NCBI RefSeq assembly: GCF_019209865.1
Contig: NZ_JAHUTT010000014.1
Span: 1-64,000, forward strand
DNA: 64,000 bases
DNA from: Shewanella sp. NIFS-20-20
Lineage (GTDB): Bacteria > Pseudomonadota > Gammaproteobacteria > Enterobacterales > Shewanellaceae
Direction of reading: 5' to 3'
In this document: positions 35,851 through 45,400 of the stretch, in pieces
Layout of the letters: each line of letters begins with the position of its first letter
Numbering within the stretch: the first letter of the stretch is position 1
Notes under the pieces: generated by a model
Told to the model about the DNA's origin: nothing
Database searches by the model: none
What the model saw: the letters and a program-made list of their open reading frames with translations, nothing else
Translations under genes and position numbers: made by a program

Positions 35851-36936
35851 ATGAAGAATTTGGTGTTATATTGCCGTGCAGGCTATGAGAAAGACTGTGC
35901 AGCAGAAATACAGGTCCGTGCAGCGGAGCTTAATATTGGCGGCTTTGTTAAAACCACCAACAATCAAGCCTATGTCGTGTTTGAATGTTTTGCCGAAGAT
36001 GACGGCGAAATATTGGCCCAAAAATTAGCGCTAGATTCCTTAATTTTTACGCGTCAGATGTTTGCAGCGGGCCCACTGCTGAGTAATTTGCCGGCAGAAG
36101 ATCGGGTTGGCCCCATTGTTGAGGCATTAGCCGCCGTCAGCAAGGCGGGGGAATTGCGGGTCGAAACCCCAGACACCAATGAAGCCAAAGAACTGTCAGC
36201 GTTTTGCCGTAAGTTTACAGTGCCATTACGGCAAGCCCTCAAAAAACGCGACATTCTACTGAATAAAGAAAACCCGAAACGGCCCATCATTCATGTGTGC
36301 TTTGTGGCTCCGGGTCAAGCCTATGTGGGCTTCTCGTATAGCAATAACAGCTCGCCGTATTTTATGGGGATCCCACGCTTAAAGTTTCCCTCCGATGGCC
36401 CAAGCCGTTCGACCTTGAAGCTGGATGAAGCCTTTATCCATTTCATTAAGGAAGAAGATCACGAAACGCGCTTGCACTCAGGCATGAACTCAGTCGATCT
36501 GGGGGCTTGTCCTGGCGGTTGGACTTATCAATTGGTGCGTCGTGGCATGTTTGTGGCTGCGGTGGATAATGGGCCGATGGATGAGCGTCTGATGCAAACG
36601 GGGCAGGTGAAGCATTATCGTGAAGATGGATTTCGATTCGAACCACCGCGTAAAAACATTTATTGGCTAGTGTGTGACATGGTTGAAAAACCCGCATGAG
36701 TGGCTGAGTTAATGGAAGCGTGGGCAATTAATGGCTGGTGTAAAGAAGCCATTTTCAATTTGAAATTGCCAATGAAGAGTCGTTACAAAGAGGTCAGCAC
36801 CATTCTGGCGACCATGAGCACCATTTTAACTGAGAACGAGATCCCGCATAAGCTGGCTTGTAAGCACTTATACCACGACCGTGATGAAGTCACAGTACAT
36901 ATGTGGTTACGTCCAGACACGCACTGCGGTTTCTAA
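35851..36936 (+). pseudogene. rlmM: RlmM 23S rRNA 2'-O-methyltransferase interrupted by in-frame TGA
   Basis: RlmM methylates C2498 of 23S rRNA. The full frame would be 361 residues, the normal length, but an in-frame TGA (36697-36699) splits it into a 282-residue N-terminal part ([16 protein letters not shown]... [14 protein letters not shown] ... CDMVEKPA) and a 78-residue tail (VAELMEAWAINGW... IFNLKLPMKSRYKEV... HDREDEVTVH-like end). Homologues read EKPA-K/R-VA here, so a CGA or AGA codon became TGA. The tail contains the NLKLPMK segment with the catalytic lysine, so the truncated protein should be inactive. The rest is intact, suggesting a very recent mutation, a sequencing error or readthrough. 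Confidence 0.88.
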
Positions 36937-36957
36937 GCGCCAATGGCGCTTAGGCTT

Positions 36958-36986
36958 AAAAAAGGATGCACATGCATCCTTTTTTA
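36958..36986. terminator. Terminator after rlmM (also reads toward icd)
   Basis: GGATGC (36964-36969), loop ACAT, GCATCC (36974-36979), flanked by A-run and T-run, so it may act in both directions at this convergent junction. A second small hairpin (TAAGCGCC/GGCGCTTA, 36934-36952) overlaps the rlmM stop. Confidence 0.85.
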
Positions 36987-37009
36987 TTATCAATAACCTC
37001 AAGCCAAGG

Positions 37010-38020
37010 TTAGCCTAAACGGTCGAGCACCGCTTGGGTGAAGTCGGTGGTGCCATGGGTGCCACCTAAATCACGTGTGGTACGATCGCCTCTGGCAATA
37101 ACATCGGACACCGCTTGGCGAATTTGCTCGGCTTTATCTGCCATCCCTAAATATTCTAACATTTGAATCGACGCTAAAATGACCGAGGTCGGGTTCGCTA
37201 AATTCTTACCGGCAATATCTGGGGCGCTGCCATGGACGGCTTCAAAAATCGCGGCATCCTTACCTATGTTGGCACCTGGGGCCATGCCTAAACCACCGAC
37301 TAATCCCGCACACAAGTCTGACAAAATATCGCCAAACAAGTTAGTGGTGACGATCACGTCAAAGTTTTCTGGATTCATCACCAGCTTCATGCAAGTCGCG
37401 TCAACGATCATCTCTTCGGTGATGATATCTGGGTAACGCAAGGATACCTCACGAGCGACTTTCAGGAATAAGCCTGAGGTCGACTTCATGATGTTGGCTT
37501 TGTGTACTATGGTGACTTTTTTGCGGCTTTCTTTGCGAGCTAATTCATAAGCGAACGTGGCAATTTGCTCGGCACCTTGGCGAGTGACTATGCTGGTGGC
37601 TTCCGCGGTGGTGCCATCGTCAGACACCTTTTGACCTAGGCCAGAATACATGCCTTCGGTATTTTCACGCACTGTGATGATATCGATGTTGTCATAGCGG
37701 GCTTGAGTACCCGCAAATGACAAAACAGGACGCACGTTAGCATAGAGGCTGAATCGCTTACGTAAAGAGACATTGATTGAGGTGAAACCTTCACCCACAG
37801 GGGTGGTCAATGGGCCTTTTAAGGTGATCCGGTTTTTTTCAATTAAATCGAGCGTGCGTTGTGGCAGCAGTTCACCGTGTTTTTCTAATGCCATTAAGCC
37901 GGCATCGGCAAACTCATAGTCGAAATTACAACCCGCTTTATCGAGAATTTTGATGGCGGCATCAATAATGCTTGGACCTATGCCATCGCCGGGGATGACA
38001 GTAATTGTTCTTTTTGACAT
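37010..38020 (-). CDS. NAD-dependent isocitrate dehydrogenase
   Basis: The 336-residue protein is a beta-decarboxylating dehydrogenase that converts isocitrate to 2-oxoglutarate. It has GDGIGPSI near residue 11, the substrate-binding RENTEGMYSG (about 112-121), and VTTNLFGDILSDLCAGLVGGLGMAPGANIG (about 225-254). The cofactor segment reads HGSAPDIAGKNLANP, with D-I where NADP enzymes have K-Y, which supports NAD use. The enzyme is shorter than the NADP Icd of E. coli. Some relatives (IMDH, homoisocitrate) are close, so isocitrate is the best but not certain substrate. AAGGA precedes ATG 38020. Confidence 0.88.
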   Translation of the reverse strand: MSKRTITVIPGDGIGPSIIDAAIKILDKAGCNFDYEFADAGLMALEKHGELLPQRTLDLIEKNRITLKGPLTTPVGEGFTSINVSLRKRFSLYANVRPVLSFAGTQARYDNIDIITVRENTEGMYSGLGQKVSDDGTTAEATSIVTRQGAEQIATFAYELARKESRKKVTIVHKANIMKSTSGLFLKVAREVSLRYPDIITEEMIVDATCMKLVMNPENFDVIVTTNLFGDILSDLCAGLVGGLGMAPGANIGKDAAIFEAVHGSAPDIAGKNLANPTSVILASIQMLEYLGMADKAEQIRQAVSDVIARGDRTTRDLGGTHGTTDFTQAVLDRLG

Positions 38021-38272
38021 GAAACGTCCTTCCACTGTTAATTGTTACTACTTTTATTGAGACATGTATGAAACATGGCGGAAAAGCGGGACTTTGTATT
38101 GCTATCTGTCGGGCATTTTAAACACTTTTATACAATTTTTACAGGATTTGGTGAGCACTCTCACGTTTTTTTCTGTAGGCTAACTTGCACAAAAGCTAGG
38201 CTGAGACGATGATTGAGGCCGAAACCGCTAAAAAAAAGACTTTAGTCTAATAACGATAAAAAGAGGCAACCC

Positions 38273-41053
38273 TTGAAGTTAATCCCCATATTAGCCAGTT
38301 TTATGATGGCTGGCATGACCATCAGTGTCCAGGCTGAAACCGAGCCCCGTCAGCTACAACTGACAGATATCATGAAATTTGAGTCGTTAGTTAAACCCCA
38401 GTTAGCGGCTAATGGTCAAGTGATGGCCGTCGAAGTCCGCCCCGATCGCGGCGATAGTCATGTATTAGTGAAGCGCACCGATAATTCCAAAAGTTATCAA
38501 ATGGCTAACGCGGCTAAGCCCATCATTAGCCAAGATGGCCGTTTTGTTGCCGCCGAGTTGCCCATTACGCTATTAGATAAAGCTTCGAAAGATAAAAAAG
38601 CCTTAAAAAAACTCAAGGCGGGTATGCAGCTACTCGATACCCATACTGGCGAGATCCAAACTTTTGAACGGGTTGAATCATTTGCATTTAATCAGCAAGG
38701 CACGGCCTTAGTGATTTGGTTTGAGCCCCCTGAAAAAGATAAAAAGGCCGATAAAGATAACAACCAAGATGATGACGCTAGCGATGCGGTGACGCCAGAC
38801 AAGTCGGATGTGGGACGGCCAATGACTGTGATGTTATTGAAGAGCCAACAAGCGTTAGCCTTTGAGGCGGTTAATCGCTACGCCTTGGCTAAGGCAAGCT
38901 CGCAGCTATTACTCTCTGTGGTCACTGATGAAGGGGACCTGCTGTTACTGATTGATGCCGCTAGCGGCAAACAGACGCCAGTCCATCAGAGCGATGATCA
39001 AGTCATTGGCGCGCTGGCGTTAAGCGGTGATGGTCAGCAGCAAGCCTTTATCGTTGGCGATCGCACTACGCATATTGATGAGCGTGTTTATCAATTACGC
39101 TTGGTGCAAGCAGGAAATGTGTCAAAGGTAGCCGATAACCGTCACTGGCCGTTAAATCGCTATAGTCAGCTACGTTTCGACGAGCAGGGTCGTCAGCTAT
39201 TCTTTGGCCGCGTGCCCGAGGTCAGCCGGGTGTTAGCATTAGAGAAAATCACCACCACTGAAGATCTTTACGATATCGATAAAATCAGTGCCCAGCGTAA
39301 TCTCAACCTCTGGCATGGGGACGATGCGCGGATTAAGCCCAATGAAATTAAGCAATACGAGGCTAAGGTTAAGCAAACGTATTGGGCGGCCTTAGATACT
39401 AAGCATGGCCGCATTCAGCAACTGGCCGATCCCGACGTCATGGATGTGCATTGGCCTGTGGCCGGTGATCAAGTGTTAATGAGCACCGATAAGCCTTATT
39501 TAAAAATGATCACTTGGGCGGGCTTTTACCGTGATTATTATGTGTACGATCTCAAGCGCGGTGAGCGCCGATTAGTGCTGACTCAGCAAGCCAGCTCTCA
39601 ACGCCCGAGTATGTCTGCGAATGGTCGCTATATGGTGTATTTCCAGCAGGGACAAGTGAAACTCTATGAGGTGGCTGCCGATCGACATGTTAGCTTAACC
39701 GCCGAACTCGGCGTCCCTTTTGCCAATGAAGATCATGATTACCCTTCCTCGGCGCCAGGCTACGGCTTTGGCCCATGGTTAGCCGATGATTCTGGCGTGT
39801 TGGTGTACGATAAGTACGATATCTGGCAATTATCGACCCAAGGTAAGGCCCCGATTAAATTGACCTCAGGTCGAGAGTCGGCGCAGCAATTTCGGCTCAC
39901 CGGCTTAATTGATACCAAGGATAAGATCAGCACAATCGAGGCTAATCAAGCCTTATTAGTGACGGCCTACAGTGAGCGCACTAAGGCTGATAGCTTGCAC
40001 CGCGTTAACGTTGGCCAATCCGGTACTCAGTTGTTGATGAATGACGCTGCTAAAGTGTCCGTGGTGGCGCGTGCCGAACTTGACGATACCCTGTTGTTGA
40101 CCAAAGAGCGTTATGATCTATTCCCAGATCTTTATGCCGCCAAACTATTTGCCCCCGCTGACGCTCGTCAATTAACCGACCTAGATAAACAGCGACAGCC
40201 TTTTAAGTGGAGCCAAGCGGAACTGGTGCAATGGACTGGGGGAGATGGACGGCAGTTGGATGGGGTGTTAATCAAACCGACCAATTATCAAGCCGGTAAA
40301 CCTGTGCCTGTCTTGGTGTATTTCTATCGTTTTATGAGCGACAGATTACATGCATTCCCGCAAATGAAGGTCAATCATCGTCCTAACTTTGCGTGGTACA
40401 GTGATAATGGTTACGCAGTATTCCTCCCCGATATTCGTTTTGAAGTGGGGTATCCCGGACCATCGTCGGTACAAGCCTTAACCTCTGGCGTGCAAAAACT
40501 GATCGACATGGGGATTGCAGATGCTAATGCCGTCGGCATTCAAGGGCACTCTTGGGGTGGATACCAAACGGCGTTTGTGGTCACGCAAACCCCGATATTT
40601 AAAGCCGCGGTCAGTGGTGCGCCCGTCAGTAATATGACTAGCGCGTATTCAGGTATTCGCCATGGAACTGGCTTAGCCCGCCAGTTCCAGTATGAAACCG
40701 GTCAAAGCCGCATCGGTGAAAGTCTGTTTGATGCTCAGCAAAAATACATTGAAAATTCGCCGGTGTTTTATGCCGACAGAATTAAGACGCCGATGATGAT
40801 CATGTTTGGTGATAAAGATGATGCCGTGCCTTGGGAGCAGGGCATTGAAATGTATCTTGCTATGCGCCGTGCGGGTAAGGATGTGGTGTTGTTGCAATAT
40901 GAAGACGAGCCCCATCACTTAAAGAAATACCCTAATAAGCTCGATTACAGCGTGAGAATGATGCAGTACTTCGACCATTATCTTAAGGGAGCTAAAGCCC
41001 CCATGTGGTTAGAGCAAGGTGAAGCGTACCTCGAGCGTCCTGACGCGGACTAA
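38273..41053 (+). CDS. S9 family (prolyl oligopeptidase-like) secreted peptidase
   Basis: The 926-residue protein has an N-terminal signal peptide (KLIPILASFMMAGMTISVQA, cleavage about residue 21), a long WD/beta-propeller region (to about 660), and a C-terminal alpha/beta-hydrolase peptidase domain with Ser in GHSWGG (about 764), Asp in GDKDDAVPW (about 848) and His in DEPHHLKK (about 882). The TTG start 38273 has AGAGG six bases before it; the next ATG codons would remove half the signal peptide. Probably periplasmic or exported, degrading peptides. Upstream gap (38036-38272) is shared with the divergent dehydrogenase gene. Confidence 0.92.
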   Translation: MKLIPILASFMMAGMTISVQAETEPRQLQLTDIMKFESLVKPQLAANGQVMAVEVRPDRGDSHVLVKRTDNSKSYQMANAAKPIISQDGRFVAAELPITLLDKASKDKKALKKLKAGMQLLDTHTGEIQTFERVESFAFNQQGTALVIWFEPPEKDKKADKDNNQDDDASDAVTPDKSDVGRPMTVMLLKSQQALAFEAVNRYALAKASSQLLLSVVTDEGDLLLLIDAASGKQTPVHQSDDQVIGALALSGDGQQQAFIVGDRTTHIDERVYQLRLVQAGNVSKVADNRHWPLNRYSQLRFDEQGRQLFFGRVPEVSRVLALEKITTTEDLYDIDKISAQRNLNLWHGDDARIKPNEIKQYEAKVKQTYWAALDTKHGRIQQLADPDVMDVHWPVAGDQVLMSTDKPYLKMITWAGFYRDYYVYDLKRGERRLVLTQQASSQRPSMSANGRYMVYFQQGQVKLYEVAADRHVSLTAELGVPFANEDHDYPSSAPGYGFGPWLADDSGVLVYDKYDIWQLSTQGKAPIKLTSGRESAQQFRLTGLIDTKDKISTIEANQALLVTAYSERTKADSLHRVNVGQSGTQLLMNDAAKVSVVARAELDDTLLLTKERYDLFPDLYAAKLFAPADARQLTDLDKQRQPFKWSQAELVQWTGGDGRQLDGVLIKPTNYQAGKPVPVLVYFYRFMSDRLHAFPQMKVNHRPNFAWYSDNGYAVFLPDIRFEVGYPGPSSVQALTSGVQKLIDMGIADANAVGIQGHSWGGYQTAFVVTQTPIFKAAVSGAPVSNMTSAYSGIRHGTGLARQFQYETGQSRIGESLFDAQQKYIENSPVFYADRIKTPMMIMFGDKDDAVPWEQGIEMYLAMRRAGKDVVLLQYEDEPHHLKKYPNKLDYSVRMMQYFDHYLKGAKAPMWLEQGEAYLERPDAD

Positions 41054-41061
41054 CCTGAAGT

Positions 41062-41095
41062 CAACCAGAGTTGCCGCGCATGGCAACTCTGGTTG
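41062..41095. terminator. Convergent stem-loop between the S9 peptidase and DUF3192 genes
   Basis: Perfect 14-base arms CAACCAGAGTTGCC (41062-41075) and GGCAACTCTGGTTG (41082-41095) with a six-base loop. No T-run on either side, so it may act as a barrier between convergent transcripts more than a classic terminator. Confidence 0.75.
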
Positions 41096-41100
41096 CGCGG

Positions 41101-41493
41101 CTAAATCGGGGGAGCGAATGGGCTTTCAAGAAAGGATTGATAACTGCTCTCGCCCCAAGCACTGAGTTTATTATTGATAAATAACAATGGGGTGCATTCT
41201 TCTCGGCTGGTTTCACCGTCAGACGACACATGCTGGGTACGATAAAATAGTACGGTTAAGTTACCTTCAAGACCGGGCTTAGCTTCTGAGATGTCGGCCG
41301 GACCGAGTAAGGCAATGACCGCCTGCTTGTCTTGGCCTATGTCTAATTGCGCGATGGTTTGTTTATTAAATTCTTGTCTATCTTGCCAGTCCATATCTTG
41401 AGGCTGCGGCTCATACACTAGTACCACTACAGCCACAAATATCACATAAGCACAAAAGAGGGTGGCAACCACCCAGGCGAGTTTAAATTTCAT
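41101..41493 (-). CDS. DUF3192 family membrane-anchored protein
   Basis: The 130-residue protein has one N-terminal hydrophobic segment (LAWVVATLFCAYVIFVAVVVLVY, about 5-27) and a periplasmic part with the small outer-membrane-lipoprotein-like motif IGQDKQAVIALLGPADISEA (about 52-71) and a two-cysteine-poor tail CTPLLF. This matches DUF3192, seen in Shewanella and relatives and resembling BamE/SmpA folds. Function unknown. Lone gene. Confidence 0.8.
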   Translation of the reverse strand: MKFKLAWVVATLFCAYVIFVAVVVLVYEPQPQDMDWQDRQEFNKQTIAQLDIGQDKQAVIALLGPADISEAKPGLEGNLTVLFYRTQHVSSDGETSREECTPLLFINNKLSAWGESSYQSFLESPFAPPI

Positions 41494-41586
41494 TGCAGTA
41501 TCCTTGGAATGTCTTCTCCTAAGATAACGCGAGTCACTGCAAGCTTCAAAGTTGAAATGTTACTTTTTGTTAACTTTTAGCGAACT

Positions 41587-42339
41587 TTAGCAACGATACT
41601 GCCGGAGGCTGACCTGCAATGGTAACTCTTGGTTGAGTTTGGCGAGCTTATAACTGAGTCTGGCCATGTCTTTGCCCGCGCCGAGTTTAGCGGCGAGCTT
41701 GTCATTGAGTTGGTCTAAATGCTGATAGAGATTAGCGAGGTCGTGGTATTGGTTCAATAACCCCGCTGCCGTTTTCCCGCCGATGCCGGCAATGCCCGGA
41801 ATTTTATTACCACTGTCGCCAGCCAAGGCAAAAAAGTCCAACAGTTGCGACAGGTCAACGCCAAGCTTGGTTTGTAACGCGGCGTGATCAAAGGGAGCCT
41901 TAGCAAAATAATCCCACTGGTGGATGTTGCTGTGTTGTAATTGGGCAAAGCCCTTGTCGGTGGAGACAATCATTGCTTGTCCTTGGTGAGCGACCAATTT
42001 AGCGGCTAAGGTCGCAATCACGTCATCCGCTTCACTGTCGGCTTGTAAACCGTGCCAGCCCAGTTCGGTTAGCGCCTGCTTAAGCCGAGGTAACACCGCG
42101 GCTAAATCCTCTGGCATCGGTTTGCGACCTTTCTTGTAATCCGGATACAGCTGTTTGCGCCAAGAGAGGTTGTCGCCATCCCAAACAATGACTAGGTGGC
42201 TAGGTTGGTGTAAACGCTTGAGTTTGTCGCAGGCTTGTTCAAGACGCTGTTGTAATTGAGCCCCATCAACTGGGGCTCCCATGGTGGCATGTAATCGTCT
42301 CGTGAGATTCATGCCGTCGATGATAAGAAAGGTGTTCAT
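41587..42339 (-). CDS. xni: Flap endonuclease Xni (exonuclease IX)
   Basis: The 250-residue protein has the 5'-3' exonuclease/flap endonuclease fold of DNA polymerase I's N-terminal domain: FLIIDGMNL at the start, VIVWDGDN (about 50-57), the acidic site [12 protein letters not shown] (about 100-111) and a helix-hairpin-helix ([19 protein letters not shown], about 181-199). Xni acts in Okazaki-fragment and repair flap processing. It overlaps ppnN by four bases, as ygdG/ygdH do in E. coli. Confidence 0.95.
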   Translation of the reverse strand: MNTFLIIDGMNLTRRLHATMGAPVDGAQLQQRLEQACDKLKRLHQPSHLVIVWDGDNLSWRKQLYPDYKKGRKPMPEDLAAVLPRLKQALTELGWHGLQADSEADDVIATLAAKLVAHQGQAMIVSTDKGFAQLQHSNIHQWDYFAKAPFDHAALQTKLGVDLSQLLDFFALAGDSGNKIPGIAGIGGKTAAGLLNQYHDLANLYQHLDQLNDKLAAKLGAGKDMARLSYKLAKLNQELPLQVSLRQYRC

Positions 42340-43694
42340 TTGACTATTTTATAACAGGGCACATATTCGCTGCCGGGTAATTTCATTCTTTGTTGCTTTA
42401 CAAAGGCTTGTAATAGCAGGTCCATGCGATCCATTAACGCCAGATCACCGTGAATTTCAAAGGGGCCCCGTTGCTTGATGAGCGCTAAAGTATCGGCTTT
42501 TACATTACCGGCCACAATAGCAGAAAAAGCACGTCTTAGGTTAGCGGCCAGTTCCGCTTTATCTTTGCAATTAGGATGCAGGGTTAAATTTGCCACGGCC
42601 TCATGGGTCGGGTTGAAGGGCAGTTGAAACTCAGGTTCAATATTGAGCGCCCATTGATATTGATACGCATCTTTGGTGGCTCGTCGATAGGCCTTGATAT
42701 GCTCCATGCTGTTGCGCATATATAGCGCGACCGCCTGAGGGTCATCGACAATAATTTGATACTTTTCTTGGGCAGCAGGCCCTAGTGTGGCATGGATAAA
42801 GGCATCTATTTCGTCAAAATAGGCGCGGCTTTCTTTAGGGCCGGTGAGCACTAAGGGGAATGGAATGTCTTCATTGTCGGGATGCAATAAGATGCCCAGT
42901 AAGTACAGGAGTTCTTCCGCCGTGCCCGCACCGCCAGGGAAGATGACAATGCCATGGCCTAAGCGCACAAAAGCTTCGAGGCGCTTTTCAATGTCAGGCA
43001 AAATCACTAGCTCATTGACGATTTGATTCGGTGGCTCAGCGGCAATAATACTGGGTTCAGTTAAGCCTATGTATCTGGCGTTTTTGAGGCGCTGCTTGGC
43101 ATGGCCTATCGCCGCACCTTTCATGGGGCCTTCCATGGCTCCTGGGCCACAGCCGGTACAAATATCGAGTCGACGTAGGCCCATTTGGTAGCCGACTTCG
43201 CGGGTATAAGCATACTCAATTTCGTTGATGCTATGACCGCCCCAACAGACCACAACATTGGGATCTCGGTCGGTGGGGAGTACTCTGGCATTACGCAAGA
43301 TATCGAATACGACATTGGTAATGTGGGTGGAGTCGGTGAGGTTGATGTGCTTGAAGTTGTCGTATTTATTGCTGATATAGATCAGATCTCTTAGCACGGC
43401 AAATAGATGTTCTTGTAGGCCCTTGATGATTTCACCATCAACAAAGGCTTGCTCGGGAGGATTGACTAATTCCAATTGTAACCCGCGCTCACGCTGGAGA
43501 ACATTGACTTGAAAATCACTGTATTGGTCAAATAAATCAGAGGCATTATCCGTGTGCATTCCCGAGGCAAGCACAGCCAATGAGCAATTACGATAGAGTT
43601 GGTAGAGGTCGCTTTGGGCGCTTTGTTGCAGTCGTTGCACTTCCAATTGCGACAGTTGATCCATGCTACCTTTGGGGCTAATTCTCACTATCAT
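42336..43694 (-). CDS. ppnN: Nucleotide 5'-monophosphate nucleosidase PpnN
   Basis: PpnN (YgdH) is a LOG-family enzyme that hydrolyses purine and pyrimidine nucleoside monophosphates to base plus ribose phosphate, and binds (p)ppGpp. The 452-residue protein has the [18 protein letters not shown] region, [22 protein letters not shown] (catalytic loop, about 265-286) and an N-terminal regulatory part. ATG 43694 has AAGGAG six bases before it and gives the E. coli length; a longer frame to 43736 overlaps the upstream operon gap. Lies in the operon DGC-ppnN-xni. Confidence 0.95.
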   Translation of the reverse strand: MIVRISPKGSMDQLSQLEVQRLQQSAQSDLYQLYRNCSLAVLASGMHTDNASDLFDQYSDFQVNVLQRERGLQLELVNPPEQAFVDGEIIKGLQEHLFAVLRDLIYISNKYDNFKHINLTDSTHITNVVFDILRNARVLPTDRDPNVVVCWGGHSINEIEYAYTREVGYQMGLRRLDICTGCGPGAMEGPMKGAAIGHAKQRLKNARYIGLTEPSIIAAEPPNQIVNELVILPDIEKRLEAFVRLGHGIVIFPGGAGTAEELLYLLGILLHPDNEDIPFPLVLTGPKESRAYFDEIDAFIHATLGPAAQEKYQIIVDDPQAVALYMRNSMEHIKAYRRATKDAYQYQWALNIEPEFQLPFNPTHEAVANLTLHPNCKDKAELAANLRRAFSAIVAGNVKADTLALIKQRGPFEIHGDLALMDRMDLLLQAFVKQQRMKLPGSEYVPCYKIVK

Positions 43695-43738
43695 AAGCAA
43701 CTCCTTGCTAAATGAATTTCTCGATTGTGATCCCAAGT

Positions 43739-45292
43739 TTAGTCAATAATCACTCGGTCTCGACTTTGGTGCTTCGCCTGGTAAAGGGCTGCATCGGCTC
43801 GCTCAAAGGTGTCATTGATGGACTCTGAGCCTGATAGCTGCGCCGCACCGATAGAAACAGTGATGGTCACGGGTTGCATTTTAAACTTGAAGGGAATGTG
43901 TTTAATTTTTTCCCGCACCCGATTAAGTAACTGTTTCATATCATCTTGGCACACTCCAGGAATTAAGAGAACAAATTCTTCGCCGCCATATCTGGCCACA
44001 AACTCACTCTCTCTTAATGTTTGGCGTAATGCAGAAGCGATCACTTGCAGTGCTTTATCGCCCGATAAGTGTCCATAGGTATCATTGATCTGTTTAAAAT
44101 GATCGATATCTAACACCGCTAACCACAACGGGTGCTGATGGCGAATGGCTTGGCGATATTCAATGTCCATTTTTTGTTCTAGTGCGGCGCGATTAGGCAG
44201 TTGAGTCAAGGTATCGATCATATTGAGTTTTTGCTGCTCGAAGAAACGCTCCTTGTAACTCATGGCTTCTTGATTGAGACTATCGAGCTCACGTTGCATG
44301 CTTTCCATGGTCTTTTGCATGACCAACTGCTCGCGTTGCTCTAAGGCATCTTTGCGAGTCAAGGTATGGTGAATACAGGAGAGCTGCTCTGACACCAGTT
44401 GCTTGAGCTCTTCTAAAGGCATGGATTTTGCGCTGCTTTGGCTAAGAGAATCAATCCGAGAAAACAGTTCGCTATTGAGTTGCGTCTTCAGCTGCGAGCT
44501 ACGCTGATATTGCGTCATACCATCCCCAACGGCATCTCGCACTGAGTTTAAGGTTTCGTTGAGGGCAAACAAAAACTCTTGGGAAGCGCTTTTTTCCTGA
44601 TAAATACTGTTCACTAACAAGGTCAGCAATTGCTGATAGGCATTGAGCAGGTGTTCAGTATCAATATTGTCTCGCAGCTGTGCGATGATCTTGTCGATTT
44701 TTTGCTGTTTTTCAGCCGGAAACTCAATCTTCTTGATGAGTTCGAGTAGCTCATCTGCTAATAACTTGTGTTGCGGCAATAAGCTGAATGAATCTTGGCT
44801 AACCAAATGCTGGCGTAACAAGCCTTGATAGGTGGCCAGTAATTTTTCCAGTTGCGGGATATATTCCCACACATGGCTATAAGGCTTGCTATTGGTTTGG
44901 CGAAAGTAGGTGATTTCGCGGCGGCTAGCTTCTTTCACTTGCTCGATTTGCAACAGCTCGCGGCTCATCATATTGATGTTCTCGCGGCCAGATTCCAGCT
45001 GCTGGAGCATCTGATGATACTGACCTTTCAGCATCTGCTGAAGGTGTTCCATATCGGTGGCGATAAACTCAAACTTATCGTAATTGGTGAGCTGGTTACG
45101 CAGTTTGGCAAGGCGGTTGTCGAGCTCAATATTCTGGCCTTTACAGGCGATACTGAGATGATGGATCAGGGATAACAGGGTTTGTAATTTTAGATTACGA
45201 TCTGTATCTAACTGCTGCAGCGCTTCTTTGGCGGCATGCAGCTTGTGTTTCATGTGTTTTAGTTGGTCTTGAGCGTTAAGTAAATCATCCAT
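43739..45292 (-). CDS. Cytoplasmic diguanylate cyclase with coiled-coil N-terminus
   Basis: The 517-residue protein has a long helical/coiled-coil N-terminal region (about 1-345) with no TM segment, then a GGDEF domain (about 352-515) with catalytic RYGGEEF (about 436-442), DTLTQLPNR at its start and SIGAA late. It should make c-di-GMP. The inhibitory site is RESE instead of RxxD five residues before GGEEF, so product feedback may be weakened. It is 44 bases upstream of ppnN, so an operon with ppnN-xni is likely. Confidence 0.9.
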   Translation of the reverse strand: MDDLLNAQDQLKHMKHKLHAAKEALQQLDTDRNLKLQTLLSLIHHLSIACKGQNIELDNRLAKLRNQLTNYDKFEFIATDMEHLQQMLKGQYHQMLQQLESGRENINMMSRELLQIEQVKEASRREITYFRQTNSKPYSHVWEYIPQLEKLLATYQGLLRQHLVSQDSFSLLPQHKLLADELLELIKKIEFPAEKQQKIDKIIAQLRDNIDTEHLLNAYQQLLTLLVNSIYQEKSASQEFLFALNETLNSVRDAVGDGMTQYQRSSQLKTQLNSELFSRIDSLSQSSAKSMPLEELKQLVSEQLSCIHHTLTRKDALEQREQLVMQKTMESMQRELDSLNQEAMSYKERFFEQQKLNMIDTLTQLPNRAALEQKMDIEYRQAIRHQHPLWLAVLDIDHFKQINDTYGHLSGDKALQVIASALRQTLRESEFVARYGGEEFVLLIPGVCQDDMKQLLNRVREKIKHIPFKFKMQPVTITVSIGAAQLSGSESINDTFERADAALYQAKHQSRDRVIID

Positions 45293-45400
45293 AATTTTTT
45301 CAGCATCACCCAGTATGAAATCACCGCCTAATCTATTGGCTATAATGTTACCCTAAGGCTCGAGAACTGCAAATGTAAGATCCCGAAAATATTCAATAAA

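Noticed and set aside
36697..36699. TGA in rlmM as selenocysteine codon
   Set aside because: RlmM is not a selenoprotein, homologues have Lys or Arg here, and no selenocysteine-type stem-loop is evident directly after the TGA.
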